From: a virus
Reading direction: 5' to 3' (one strand)
DNA length: 29,345 nucleotides
IMG/VR virus record: IMGVR_UViG_3300044799_000339
Span: 1-29,345 of that record
The position numbers and the translations under genes were made by a program. Under the pieces are notes generated by a model that did no database searches, was not told the DNA's origin, and saw only the letters and a program-made list of their open reading frames with translations. Below are positions 12,671-20,826 of this stretch, piece after piece; within the stretch, counting starts at the first letter, position 1, and each line of letters begins with the position of its first letter.

Positions 12671-13267
12671 ATGTATCCAACTCCTCCAGCTATGACCGGC
12701 ACGCCCAGCGAAGACACCAAGCATGTGCAGAAGCTCATCTTGGGCTATCGCGCAATGCAACCGGCAATGACTTTCCCTGACATTGCTAAAGTACTTGGCT
12801 ACACGCAAGGTTATGTTCACAAGCTGTACCGGAAAGCGTTGAACGACATTATCGTCGATGATGTCAAGCTGGTACGCAAGATAGAAATTGAACGCCTTGA
12901 CAGGATGTTCGAAAAAGTTCTCAAAGTGGTTGAGAGCTTTCATCCTTACGTTTCGGGCGGTCATGTTGTTCGTGACATTGTTGAAAATGAACTCGGTGAA
13001 GTTGTCAAGAACGAAAACGGTGAGCTAGTTACCATTCGTCTTCGAGATCAGAGCTATGTTCTTAACGGTGTTGACCGCCTGTTGAAAATTATGGAACGTC
13101 GAGCTCGTCTACTGGGCCTCGACAAGCCGGTCAAGGTCGCTCAAACCAATCCAAACGGAAACAAAGAAGCATCATTCATGCAGTTCTATTTGCCCCAGAA
13201 TGACCGGGATGAAACTGTGCCAGAAGAGGCTCTATCCGAAGAAAGTCAACCCGAAACAGGAGAATGA
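12671..13267 (+). CDS. Terminase small subunit
   Basis: 198-aa protein that should recognise the packaging site and regulate the large terminase. Residues about 33-57 (MTFPDIAKVLGYTQGYVHKL) form a helix-turn-helix. A helical oligomerisation region follows (KLVRKIEIERLDRMFEKVLK). Near the C-terminus is VDRLLKIMERRARLLGLD, a block I associate with small terminases of this type. An acidic tail (EEALSEESQPETGE) ends the protein. The partner large terminase is not adjacent but 4.7 kb downstream. AGGTG lies 4 nt before the ATG. The call is from motifs; the synteny is unusual. Confidence 0.75.
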   Translation: MYPTPPAMTGTPSEDTKHVQKLILGYRAMQPAMTFPDIAKVLGYTQGYVHKLYRKALNDIIVDDVKLVRKIEIERLDRMFEKVLKVVESFHPYVSGGHVVRDIVENELGEVVKNENGELVTIRLRDQSYVLNGVDRLLKIMERRARLLGLDKPVKVAQTNPNGNKEASFMQFYLPQNDRDETVPEEALSEESQPETGE

Positions 13268-13269
13268 TA

Positions 13270-13602
13270 ATGTCCAATGTAAAGATCGCAATTAGCACCA
13301 CTGAATCCGCTGTTCTTGTCAATGACATGCCGGCAAATTACCGTGTGGTATTGACCAATAAAGAAGGCGTTGCACTGGAACCTGTTGTGGTTCCTTTGGC
13401 TCCACCTTGTGTTGCCAATTTCGATAACATGGCTGACGGCGACTATCTGGGTCTAGTTCAATGTGTTCGTGCAGACGGCAGCATCATTGAGGCCAACCAG
13501 ATCAGTTTCAACTTTTCAGTTGCCACGACCGCTCCCTCACCTACAACTGCTCAAGCACAAGTCCCATCCTCCGTCAGCGTGATTGTTATTCCAAATGCAT
13601 GA
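13270..13602 (+). CDS. Possible beta-rich structural protein, 110 aa
   Basis: 110-aa protein with alternating strands (YRVVLTNKEGVALEPVVVPL, then DYLGLVQCVRADG), like a small Ig-type or beta-sandwich virion protein. An ATG at 13264 exists, but AGGAG is correctly spaced (7 nt) only for the ATG at 13270. The C-terminal TTAQAQVPSSVSVIVIPNA resembles the tail of the small frame at 13595. Function unknown. Confidence 0.55.
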   Translation: MSNVKIAISTTESAVLVNDMPANYRVVLTNKEGVALEPVVVPLAPPCVANFDNMADGDYLGLVQCVRADGSIIEANQISFNFSVATTAPSPTTAQAQVPSSVSVIVIPNA

Positions 13603-13702
13603 TGAATGGGATGACCTGCTGAAGTTTCTCCGGCGCTTGGCGTTCAAGTTCGCCTGCCGGAAAACACAGGTTCCAATTTCTGTTAATGTTTCTATCAACT
13701 AA
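13595..13702 (+). CDS. Small protein, 35 aa
   Basis: 35-aa basic protein (MHDEWDDLLKFLRRLAFKFA, then CRKTQVPISVNVSIN) overlapping the preceding gene by 8 nt. The end QVPISVNVSI echoes QVPSSVSVIVI at the end of the preceding protein, suggesting a local duplication of a short segment. The next gene's AAGGAG site overlaps its stop. No ribosome binding site of its own is obvious. Confidence 0.4.
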   Translation: MHDEWDDLLKFLRRLAFKFACRKTQVPISVNVSIN

Positions 13703-13711
13703 GGAGCTCCC

Positions 13712-13900
13712 ATGGAAATTGGAGATCAAGTAAAAGTCAACAAGACTTTTATCCAAGGCCCAATCTTGGATACCGAATACAACAAATCAACCAAGCAGCT
13801 TCGGCACTTGGTTCAATGGAAAGACGAAGCCACTGGTGACACTCACAATCGCTGGTTCGACGAATCCGAATTGACGGAGGTGTCCAATGGAACAAACTGA
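13712..13900 (+). CDS. Hypothetical protein, 62 aa
   Basis: 62-aa protein (MEIGDQVKVNKTFIQGPIL, then LRHLVQWKDEATGDTHNRWF), possibly an SH3-like barrel judging from the V-W-x-D-E pattern. AAGGAG precedes the ATG by 6 nt. It overlaps the next gene by 14 nt. No family named. Confidence 0.55.
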   Translation: MEIGDQVKVNKTFIQGPILDTEYNKSTKQLRHLVQWKDEATGDTHNRWFDESELTEVSNGTN

Positions 13901-14450
13901 AAAAGCAAATGCCATCGAGTTGCTCGGCGGAAGTGTTAGTCGCAATGCTGGTGTCCATGAAGAAGCCCATGCGACCGGCCACTATGTTGTCACCTGTAAA
14001 GGCGCTGACGGCAAGATCAAGTGGATCGACACAATTGACAACCTCGTCACCACGGTTGGCAAGAACGATGCCCTCGACAAGTATCTGGCCGGAACTGGCT
14101 ATACGGCGACTTGGTATCTTGGGCTCATCTCCTCGACCAGCTACACAACCGGCGTCAACGTGGCGGACACTTCCAGTTCGCATTCTGGCTGGACAGAAGA
14201 CGCAAATTACAGCAATGCCAATCGCCCGACTGCTGCTTGGTCGTCTGCGTCTGGTGGAAGCAAGGCTCTGTCCTCCGCTGCCGCATTCAACATCAACGGC
14301 ACAACGACCATCAAGGGCTGCTTCCTGATTGCCAACAACACCATCTCAGGCACTTCTGGCATTCTGTATTCCGCTGGATTGTTCACTGGCGGAGACAAAG
14401 CTGTTGGAAGTGGTGACACGCTGAATGTGAGTTACACGGCAAGCCTGTAA
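13887..14450 (+). CDS. Phage structural/tail protein, 187 aa
   Basis: 187-aa protein with a pattern I know from many phage tail-region proteins: YVVTCKGADGKIKWIDTIDN, then VTTVGKNDALDKYLAG, then WYLGLIS and SSHSGWTEDANYSNANRPTA, then a C-terminal beta-rich region (FNINGTTTIKGCFLIAN). It lies directly before a tail-fibre-like gene, so it is probably a virion or tail component. The precise role is not known to me. Confidence 0.65.
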   Translation: MEQTEKANAIELLGGSVSRNAGVHEEAHATGHYVVTCKGADGKIKWIDTIDNLVTTVGKNDALDKYLAGTGYTATWYLGLISSTSYTTGVNVADTSSSHSGWTEDANYSNANRPTAAWSSASGGSKALSSAAAFNINGTTTIKGCFLIANNTISGTSGILYSAGLFTGGDKAVGSGDTLNVSYTASL

Positions 14451-14453
14451 ACC

Positions 14454-15248
14454 ATGACCATTGCAACAGCAGCAGATAGGACAGCTGAAACAACAGCCAC
14501 GACCGGCACTGGCACAGTTTCTTTAGCCGGTGCCAAGACAGGTTATCAGGCATTCTCGGCGGCTGTCTCTAATGGAACGCTGGTCTACTATTGCATCACG
14601 AATGGAACAGACTGGGAGGTTGGAAGTGGAACCTACACCACTTCCGGCAGCACTCTTTCTCGTACGACCGTTCTCGCTTCCAGCAATTCAAATAATCTAG
14701 TCAGCTTTCCTTCTGGCAGCAAGGATGTATTCCTTGACGTGCCGACTTCTGGTATTGGCCCAATGGTAGCAGCCCAAGTTCATGCCGCTACCAGCAAAAC
14801 AACACCTGTGGACGCGGATGAAGTTGGACTGTGGGACAGCGTTTCCGTTATGTTGCAGAAGTTGACATGGGCAAACATCAAGGCGACCCTCAAGACTTAC
14901 TTTGACACGCTTTATCCCGCTTATTCTGAGGGAACTTGGGTTCCAACACTGACGAATATTACTCAAGTAGGACCTCTTCAAAATTCTTTTACCTTTACAA
15001 AAAAAGGTAGAGAAGTCAGTTATATAATCCACCTAGGATCATCTGTATCTACTGCATGGTCAGCTAATAGTGGATCTATTTCTATGCCTTTTGTTGCTTC
15101 CTCAGAAGGAGCATCATGTACAGCAGTTACAGCTTATCTTATTGATAGTTTAGGTATAGGTGTTAGTACTACTACCAAGATTTACCCCCCTGCAGCTTCT
15201 ATAGGAGGTGGGTACTATGTAATAATACAAGGCACATATTTTGTATAA
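14454..15248 (+). CDS. Tail-fibre-like protein with exchanged tip, 264 aa
   Basis: 264-aa protein. The N-terminal ~165 residues (MTIATAADRTAETTATTGTG, then GTDWEVGSGTYTTSGSTLSR and PSGSKDVFLDVP) are typical of phage tail-fibre shafts, Thr/Gly-rich and beta-structured. From about nt 14930 the DNA turns strongly AT-rich, and the protein becomes a compact C-terminal domain (GTWVPTLTNITQ onward, 100 residues). That base-composition break suggests a tip acquired separately for receptor binding. The protein is short for a fibre and could be an adaptor or a spike. Family fairly likely. Confidence 0.65.
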   Translation: MTIATAADRTAETTATTGTGTVSLAGAKTGYQAFSAAVSNGTLVYYCITNGTDWEVGSGTYTTSGSTLSRTTVLASSNSNNLVSFPSGSKDVFLDVPTSGIGPMVAAQVHAATSKTTPVDADEVGLWDSVSVMLQKLTWANIKATLKTYFDTLYPAYSEGTWVPTLTNITQVGPLQNSFTFTKKGREVSYIIHLGSSVSTAWSANSGSISMPFVASSEGASCTAVTAYLIDSLGIGVSTTTKIYPPAASIGGGYYVIIQGTYFV

Positions 15249-15259
15249 TGGAGATTTAA

Positions 15260-15598
15260 ATGCTTGTTGAAATAGATAAAAAAACTGGACGGCTGTCTAC
15301 TATTACTTCTTTAGAAGAAGATCGAGTTGTGCAGGAAATGACAGAAGTTGATTTCATTAAGATCTTTCCTCCCTCCCGAATTGTTTCCCCTCGCCAAATT
15401 CGCCAAGCTCTAACCGCCACAGGATTGCGCGCTCCTGTTGAATCTGCTGTTGCTACTGGTGATCAGGATTTGAAGGATTGGTGGAATTGTGCTACACAAT
15501 TTGAAGAAAATCATCCAATGATTTTGGGAATGGCACAACAACTCGGTGTAACATTAGATCAGCTTGCTTCTCTGTTTACATTGGCAGCATCAAAATGA
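15260..15598 (+). CDS. Fibre-associated conserved phage protein, 112 aa
   Basis: 112-aa protein following the fibre gene. PSRIVSPRQIRQALTATGLR, then VATGDQDLKDWWNCATQFEE and MILGMAQQLGVT, match a protein commonly placed after fibre genes in phages. GGAG lies 7 nt before the ATG. The first ~40 residues are AT-rich like the fibre tip; the rest has the normal composition. It may be a chaperone or assembly factor for the fibre, by position only. The stop overlaps the next ATG. Confidence 0.6.
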   Translation: MLVEIDKKTGRLSTITSLEEDRVVQEMTEVDFIKIFPPSRIVSPRQIRQALTATGLRAPVESAVATGDQDLKDWWNCATQFEENHPMILGMAQQLGVTLDQLASLFTLAASK

Positions 15599-16068
15599 AA
15601 TACGCTGCTGCTCGTCCGTTGATTAAATCCGGCGACATTCTTGCTTGGACTCACCGTGGTGTTGGCTCATGGCATGATTTCAAAATCTGGTTGGTGCGTC
15701 TGTTCACGCAATCTGAGTATGTGCATGTTGGCGTGGCGTGGTACATTGCTGACCGGATTTTCATTTTGGAAGCAGTTGCTGCTGGTGTCCGCATTTTCCC
15801 GCTCTCCTTGGATTTACCTTGCTACTGGTTGCCATGGGGGCCACTGCGAACAGACCAACTGGAATTCGCCCTCTCTAAAGCTGGTCAACCTTACAGTTAC
15901 TTAGAGTGCGCCCTTGGTTATCTTGGCGGCAATGATCCAGCAGATAATTCCTGGGAGTGTGCTGAATATGTTTGCACCGTTCTGCAATTGCCTTGCCAAG
16001 CTACCCCTTCTTCTGTTGTGAATTACCTCTTACAAAACGGCAGCACATTGACGGAGATTGAACCATGA
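15595..16068 (+). CDS. Permuted NlpC/P60 (YiiX-like) peptidoglycan peptidase
   Basis: 157-aa papain-fold hydrolase of the permuted NlpC/P60 type, probably cutting cell-wall peptide links at entry or lysis. The order is reversed from classical members: His44 in YVHVGVAW, Glu59, and the nucleophile Cys122 in WECAEYV. DILAWTHRG (14-22) begins the fold. No signal peptide or membrane segment is seen, so it would need a holin or act from the virion. It follows the fibre genes and overlaps the next, secreted, protein as ATGA. The assignment is from motif layout; no test of activity is possible here. Confidence 0.7.
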   Translation: MKYAAARPLIKSGDILAWTHRGVGSWHDFKIWLVRLFTQSEYVHVGVAWYIADRIFILEAVAAGVRIFPLSLDLPCYWLPWGPLRTDQLEFALSKAGQPYSYLECALGYLGGNDPADNSWECAEYVCTVLQLPCQATPSSVVNYLLQNGSTLTEIEP

Positions 16069-16508
16069 AAACTTTGGCAGTGTTGGCGCTTACCCTGTGG
16101 TCACTGAATGCAACGGCTCTTTCCTTCAACGGGACAACTTGTGATTCGATCAACGTGACGCCTCAACTGGTGGTCACTTGCCAAAACGGAACCACGACAA
16201 CCACAACGATCACCACTCCCGATTCACCTCCTGTTGTTGTGACCCCATCGCCAGCAGCATCAAACAATCTTCCTGTCACCGTGCAATGTTCATTGCTCTA
16301 CAATGCTGGAACGCAAGCAGCAACTCTCTATGCTTTGTGCTCCCCTGCTGCTAGCCGCTTTGACTGGAGCGAACCAACTTGCTCCAAAACCGTTTCCAAT
16401 TGCCAAGTGCGTCCAACGGTCACACCGACAACTTATTCAATGACCGGAAGCAATGCCACAGGGAAGAGCAACACCGCCACGGTTGCTGTAACGCTAGCGG
16501 GGCATTGA
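16065..16508 (+). CDS. Secreted protein with signal peptide, 147 aa
   Basis: 147-aa protein with a short Sec-type signal peptide (MKTLAVLALTLWSLNATA, likely cut after Ala-x-Ala near residue 18). The rest is Thr/Ser-rich with Cys pairs (CDS...TCQN, CSLLYN...CSP, CSKTVSNC) that could form disulphides in the periplasm. Functions such as adsorption blocking or lysis support are possible guesses. It overlaps the peptidase by ATGA. Confidence 0.6.
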   Translation: MKTLAVLALTLWSLNATALSFNGTTCDSINVTPQLVVTCQNGTTTTTTITTPDSPPVVVTPSPAASNNLPVTVQCSLLYNAGTQAATLYALCSPAASRFDWSEPTCSKTVSNCQVRPTVTPTTYSMTGSNATGKSNTATVAVTLAGH

Positions 16509-17606
16509 GTGTTAGGACTTTCTCCAATGTCTGCCCGACCAATCTGTGGGCGGATTTATCAAACTTCCGCTGTGAGCATAACGGAGGCAGCGTCTTCTGT
16601 TGATGTTTCTGACCGAAGTTTAGTTAGAGTTAGCATCATCACGGAGGCTGCTTCAGCTTCTGACGCTTCCACCAGAACAATTATCACGAACAGGTCTGTC
16701 TCAGAGTCTGCTACTGCCGCAGACTCTTCTAGCCGGGCAAGAACAACAAATAACAGCATCTTAGAGTCTACCAATGCTGATTCCTCTGAGTCCGGTTTGC
16801 TTTCAACAGCGGCAGCGATCCACGAAAGTGCAACGGCATCTGAAACAGAATCACAAATGCTGGATAAGTTTTCAGCGATAACTGAATCGGCCAATGCCAC
16901 AGATTCTTCCGATCGTCAATTGACAGAGAATGCCTCAATAACGGAAGTCGCTGCTGCCGGCGATACGGTTTCAGAAACTCGAAGCACACTCGCCTCACTC
17001 ACAGAACATGCAACAGCGTCCGAAGTTGTTTCCGCTTTGGGGATTCTAACCGGGCTGATAACGGAACATGCTAGTGCTAGTGAGCAGCTCGCCGCCTTGT
17101 TGGTTGCCGTTGCATCCGTGCATGAATCTGCAAACGCGACTGAAACCTACAAGGCAAATATCTTCGCTGGTCTTATTGAATCAGCATCAGCTACAGAAGT
17201 TCAATCTTCTGTTGTACATTTCACTTCGATAATCAATGAAGCAGCATTCGCCACGGAACAATCGAACAATACCGTGACATTCGTTTCGGCCGTCTATGAA
17301 ATTGTAAATGCTGCTGACCATTCAACAGGAGGAGTGGATTGGCATGCTTCGCAAACGGAATCCGCTTCAGCCGCTGATGTCAGCAATTTCCTGTTGTTCA
17401 AGAATGTTCTAACCAATGAAATTGCAACAGCATCAGATCTCTGCAATTTCATGCGTGAACGGAACGTGAACATTCTTGAAGTCTGTTCAGCCGTCGACAC
17501 GCCTTATTGCTACTTAGTCGAAAGCATGGATGGGTACATCATTATCGGCGCACCGAGAAACTACTCAATTGAAAGAGCAGAACGCTCCATGCTGATAAGG
17601 ATTTAA
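16509..17606 (+). CDS. Repeat protein with sixteen ~20-residue repeats, 365 aa
   Basis: 365-aa protein with a GTG start (MLGLSPMSARPIC). Residues 23-340 are sixteen degenerate repeats of about 20 residues with core pattern (S/I)-x-x-E-(S/A)-A-(S/N/T)-A-x-(D/E), for example ITEAASASDASTRTIITNR, VSESATAADSSSR and ITESANATDSSDR. A 25-residue tail follows (IIIGAPRNYSIERAERSM). Such regular small-residue repeats suggest a solenoid or beta-helical rod in the virion. Similar repeat proteins occur in other phage late regions, but their function is unknown. No membrane segment. An ATG at 16527 is an alternative start. Confidence 0.7.
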   Translation: MLGLSPMSARPICGRIYQTSAVSITEAASSVDVSDRSLVRVSIITEAASASDASTRTIITNRSVSESATAADSSSRARTTNNSILESTNADSSESGLLSTAAAIHESATASETESQMLDKFSAITESANATDSSDRQLTENASITEVAAAGDTVSETRSTLASLTEHATASEVVSALGILTGLITEHASASEQLAALLVAVASVHESANATETYKANIFAGLIESASATEVQSSVVHFTSIINEAAFATEQSNNTVTFVSAVYEIVNAADHSTGGVDWHASQTESASAADVSNFLLFKNVLTNEIATASDLCNFMRERNVNILEVCSAVDTPYCYLVESMDGYIIIGAPRNYSIERAERSMLIRI

Positions 17607-17608
17607 TC

Positions 17609-17926
17609 ATGTCGAAAATCAATTCAAACCCGCCGCTGTCTCCGAAAGATCCTGCTGAAAAAATCGTGCTGACTTTCGACTTCACGGACATCCCTGCACT
17701 TGCACCTTTGACGAATCCCTTTGTAATGGTTGATGTATCCTGTGGAGACCCAGACCCCCTAGCTTCTGCGATGTTGCTAGGCTCTCCTGTGGTTCGTGGC
17801 CTGTTGGTTTTCCAAGAGGTGATAGGTGGTGTTCCGAACACTGGTTACGACTTCCATTGTGAAGTTGATTCGGCAGATGCCAACCATTATAAATTAAGTG
17901 ATACGCTCCCAGTCATTGTACAATAA
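17609..17926 (+). CDS. Conserved phage structural-region protein, 105 aa
   Basis: 105-aa protein with a pattern often seen before terminase or near tail genes: KIVLTFDFTDI, then VMVDVSCGDPDP, ending in a beta-rich domain (YDFHCEVDSADANHYKLSDT). AAGGA lies 7-8 nt upstream of the ATG. The stop overlaps the terminase start as TAATG. Probably a virion component; role unknown. Confidence 0.6.
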   Translation: MSKINSNPPLSPKDPAEKIVLTFDFTDIPALAPLTNPFVMVDVSCGDPDPLASAMLLGSPVVRGLLVFQEVIGGVPNTGYDFHCEVDSADANHYKLSDTLPVIVQ

Positions 17927-20544
17927 TGTCCAAAAAAAGAGAATCAAAAGAGCTGCGGCATTATGATGTTCGGCCGTATGCGAATGTCATTAAACCACAA
18001 GCAGGGCCGCAAGAAAAGTTCCTCAGTAGTCCGGCAGATATTGTAATCTACGGCGGCGCGGCAGGTGGTGGAAAAGCACTCCCGTTAAGCACCGGTATTC
18101 CGACTCCAGATGGTTGGACTAATCTTGGTGACATTAAACAAGGGGATCAAGTTTTTGACGAAACCGGAACTCCTTGTAACGTCATTCAGGTATTTGATAT
18201 TATTGATGCCCCTATGTCATACCGCTTAACCTTTAGTGATGGCGTTGAACAAATTGCTTGTAAGGATCATCAATGGGCAACAATGACTTACCAAGCTAGA
18301 TGCCAAGAACATAGGTGTGATCCAGAAGTTTATGCAAAGCACAAAGCGGCTAAACCAAGTAAAATTGGAGGTAAGAAATCTGAGACATTTACTTCAGCAA
18401 TTATCGCACGCAATAAATCTAGAGTTTATGATAAAAAACCTTGGCCACCAAAACCTGAGATCTATACCACGGAGCAGATTGCCACTTCTCTCTACCATAA
18501 TAAAGGAAACGGCAACCAAGTAGCCAATCATGGTATTCTCAATACTTTACCTCTGAACCTGCCCGAAAAGGAATTCGAGATAGACCCTTACGTGCTCGGT
18601 GCTTGGTTGGGAGATGGGACTACCTCAAGTGGCCACATCACCAGCATGGATCCTGAAATCGTTGAAAGAGTAGCTAAATTTTTCCCAGTTGGCTATTCTA
18701 AACAATGCGTCAACCCAGCCACAGGTGAGCTAAGTAAAGCATCTTATTATAGGTTCGAGGGTTTGTTACAAGCTCTCCGAAAAATTAACGTGCTCGGCAA
18801 CAAGCATATTCCTCAAGACTATCTGCGTGGATCCATTCCCCAGCGGTTGGCTCTTTTACAGGGTTTAATGGACACAGATGGTGGAGTGGCCAAGAATCCC
18901 AACGGTGTTCCGAAAAATTGCGAGTTCAGTACCACTTTGGAAAAACTACGTGATGGGTTTTCTGAATTGTTGGCATCTCTTGGAATTAAATCAACTTGGA
19001 TAGCTTCTCGGGCAAGGTTATACGGAAAAGATTGTGGAGCAAATTATCGCTTTCACTTTAGCGCAGACTTATCGGTATTCCATTTAACTCGAAAAGCATC
19101 TTTGTATCCTGGAAAAGAAATCCAAAAGAGATATAAGTATCGGTTCATTGTTTCATGTGAGCCTTGCCCAAGTGTCCCTATGTGTTGCATTAGTGTGGAT
19201 TCGCCAAGCCATCTTTATTTGGCAGGTAAGCACATGTTACCAACTCACAACAGCTTTGGAATGTTGCTTGAACCTCTCCGGCATGTGACAAACAATAAAG
19301 AATTCTTCGCAGTATTCTTTCGGCGCAATACCACACAAATCAGAAATCCGGGCGGCTTGTGGGACGAAAGTATGAAGCTCTATCCTTTCGCTGGCGGGAA
19401 CCCGGTTGCTTCTATTCTTGAATGGCGCTGGCCCAATGGCGGCAAAGTCAAGATGGCCCATTTAGAAAATGAAAACACCATTCTAGAATGGCAGGGTTCG
19501 CAAGTCCCATTGTTTCTATTTGACGAATTAACCCACTTTAGCCAAGCCCAGTTCTTCTATATGCTCTCCCGCAACAGGTCAATGTGTGGGGTTAAGCCGT
19601 ACATCCGGGCCAGTTGCAATCCTGATGCAGATAGCTGGGTTGCAACCTTCATTGAATGGTGGATTGACCAGACTACAGGTTTACCGATTGAAGAACGGAG
19701 CGGAGTTGTTCGCTGGTTCATCCGTTTACAAGATAGCATTTTCTGGGCAGACAGCCGGCAAGACCTCGTTGACAAATATGGTAATCCAGAACTGCCGGAC
19801 GACCACGAAGACCAAGTCCGCCCGAAGTCTGTGACCTTCATCCCGGCAAAGCTGTCCGACAACAAGGCTCTGCTTAAAGGCGATCCGGATTATAAGGCAA
19901 ACCTGATGGCTCTGTCCCGGGTTGAACGGGAACGGCTACTTTACGGCAATTGGAAAATCAAACCAGCAGCCGGATTATACTTCAAGCGGTCGGATGTGAA
20001 TATTGTGGACATCATTCCGGACGACGTTGAGAAGTGGGTTCGGCGCTGGGACTTTGCTGCAACGGTTGCCGGGGAAGCAAACCCTGACCCGGATTGGACT
20101 GCTAGTGTGTTGATGGGTCGCAGAAAGAATGGAAGATACATTGTTGCAAACGTGACACACGACCGAAAGAAGTCACACGATGTTCGGGAGCTTGTCAAGC
20201 GAGTAGCAAACAATGACACGCGGAAAGTTCGGATTGGCATTTCCATTGACCCGGGACAGGCTGGTGTTGAACAGGCGCAAAGCTATGTTCGGGAGCTAGC
20301 CGGCTTTGTTGTTGAGACCATCCGTGAAACTGGTGACAAGATTACGAGAGCTGACCCAGTTGCCGCCCAATGGCAAGCTGGCAATATTGATATCTTGCGC
20401 GGAGTATGGAATGAGGAATTTTTCATGGAGCTCGAAGCCTTCGGTGGTTCCAAGGGACACGACGACCAAGTTGATTGTTTGTCCGGAGCATTCTTGATGC
20501 TTGTTGGCTCATCACTTTCCACATGGTCAAAGTTGGGACGTTAA
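17926..20544 (+). CDS. Terminase large subunit, interrupted by an intein
   Basis: 872-aa precursor. Splicing would leave 480 aa. The ATPase Walker A GGAAGGGK (43-50) is split from its Ser by the intein at the K/S boundary. Walker B is LFLFDE (529-534). The C-terminal RNase H-like nuclease shows RRWDF (Asp709), SIDPG (Asp775) and HDDQVD (846/847, 850). It should translocate DNA into proheads and cut concatemers. The Walker A insertion means it cannot work unless the intein splices. It is 4.7 kb downstream of the small terminase and directly followed by a convergent minus-strand gene overlapping its last 18 nt. High confidence. Confidence 0.95.
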   Translation: MSKKRESKELRHYDVRPYANVIKPQAGPQEKFLSSPADIVIYGGAAGGGKALPLSTGIPTPDGWTNLGDIKQGDQVFDETGTPCNVIQVFDIIDAPMSYRLTFSDGVEQIACKDHQWATMTYQARCQEHRCDPEVYAKHKAAKPSKIGGKKSETFTSAIIARNKSRVYDKKPWPPKPEIYTTEQIATSLYHNKGNGNQVANHGILNTLPLNLPEKEFEIDPYVLGAWLGDGTTSSGHITSMDPEIVERVAKFFPVGYSKQCVNPATGELSKASYYRFEGLLQALRKINVLGNKHIPQDYLRGSIPQRLALLQGLMDTDGGVAKNPNGVPKNCEFSTTLEKLRDGFSELLASLGIKSTWIASRARLYGKDCGANYRFHFSADLSVFHLTRKASLYPGKEIQKRYKYRFIVSCEPCPSVPMCCISVDSPSHLYLAGKHMLPTHNSFGMLLEPLRHVTNNKEFFAVFFRRNTTQIRNPGGLWDESMKLYPFAGGNPVASILEWRWPNGGKVKMAHLENENTILEWQGSQVPLFLFDELTHFSQAQFFYMLSRNRSMCGVKPYIRASCNPDADSWVATFIEWWIDQTTGLPIEERSGVVRWFIRLQDSIFWADSRQDLVDKYGNPELPDDHEDQVRPKSVTFIPAKLSDNKALLKGDPDYKANLMALSRVERERLLYGNWKIKPAAGLYFKRSDVNIVDIIPDDVEKWVRRWDFAATVAGEANPDPDWTASVLMGRRKNGRYIVANVTHDRKKSHDVRELVKRVANNDTRKVRIGISIDPGQAGVEQAQSYVRELAGFVVETIRETGDKITRADPVAAQWQAGNIDILRGVWNEEFFMELEAFGGSKGHDDQVDCLSGAFLMLVGSSLSTWSKLGR
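18076..19251 (+). mobile_element. Intein with LAGLIDADG homing endonuclease; class 3 signature
   Basis: 392-residue intein (residues 51-442), inserted at Lys50/Ser443 in Walker A. The N-terminal residue is Ala, not Cys/Ser, and the C-terminal boundary is Thr440-His441-Asn442 followed by Ser443. Block B holds Cys112-x2-His115-x-Trp117. The block F segment has Cys421 at position 4 (CISVDSPSHLY). Trp117, Cys421 and Thr440 form the Trp-Cys-Thr triplet that defines class 3 inteins, in which the block F Cys starts splicing. The homing endonuclease has LGAWLGDG (224-231) and LLQGLMDTDGG (310-320), both with the catalytic Asp present. Both activities look intact. Confidence 0.9.
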
Positions 20545-20781
20545 GAAAGGCTTCAAAGTCCACCAGTAGCCATATTTCCCGGTTCCGTCCTCGTTCCAAT
20601 AATCTCCTCCGACACCTGTGCTGCATGTGATATTAGGTTTGGAAGGATGAATGTAGACGTAGTGACGAACAGGCCCAATAGCGGTCTTGGTTTCAGCCGT
20701 GTAACCGTGGGCAATCATAATTCGGTAATGCCATTGCGTTTCCACAGGATGAATTCGTTGATTGGTTTTTCCAACGCTCAT
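20527..20781 (-). CDS. Conserved phage protein of unknown function, 84 aa
   Basis: 84-aa protein on the minus strand. HPVETQWHYRIM, then VGGDYWNED and GYWWTLKPFL, match a small protein I have seen in many phages. It overlaps the end of the large terminase tail-to-tail by 18 nt. The upstream gene and promoter on the same strand (20827-20991) support expression. Function unknown; counter-oriented genes in late clusters are often accessory or early expressed. Confidence 0.65.
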   Translation of the reverse strand: MSVGKTNQRIHPVETQWHYRIMIAHGYTAETKTAIGPVRHYVYIHPSKPNITCSTGVGGDYWNEDGTGKYGYWWTLKPFLTSQL

Positions 20782-20826
20782 TTTCTATCCTTTCATAATT
20801 GGCAGCACATTCCGGGCAACGCCGAA

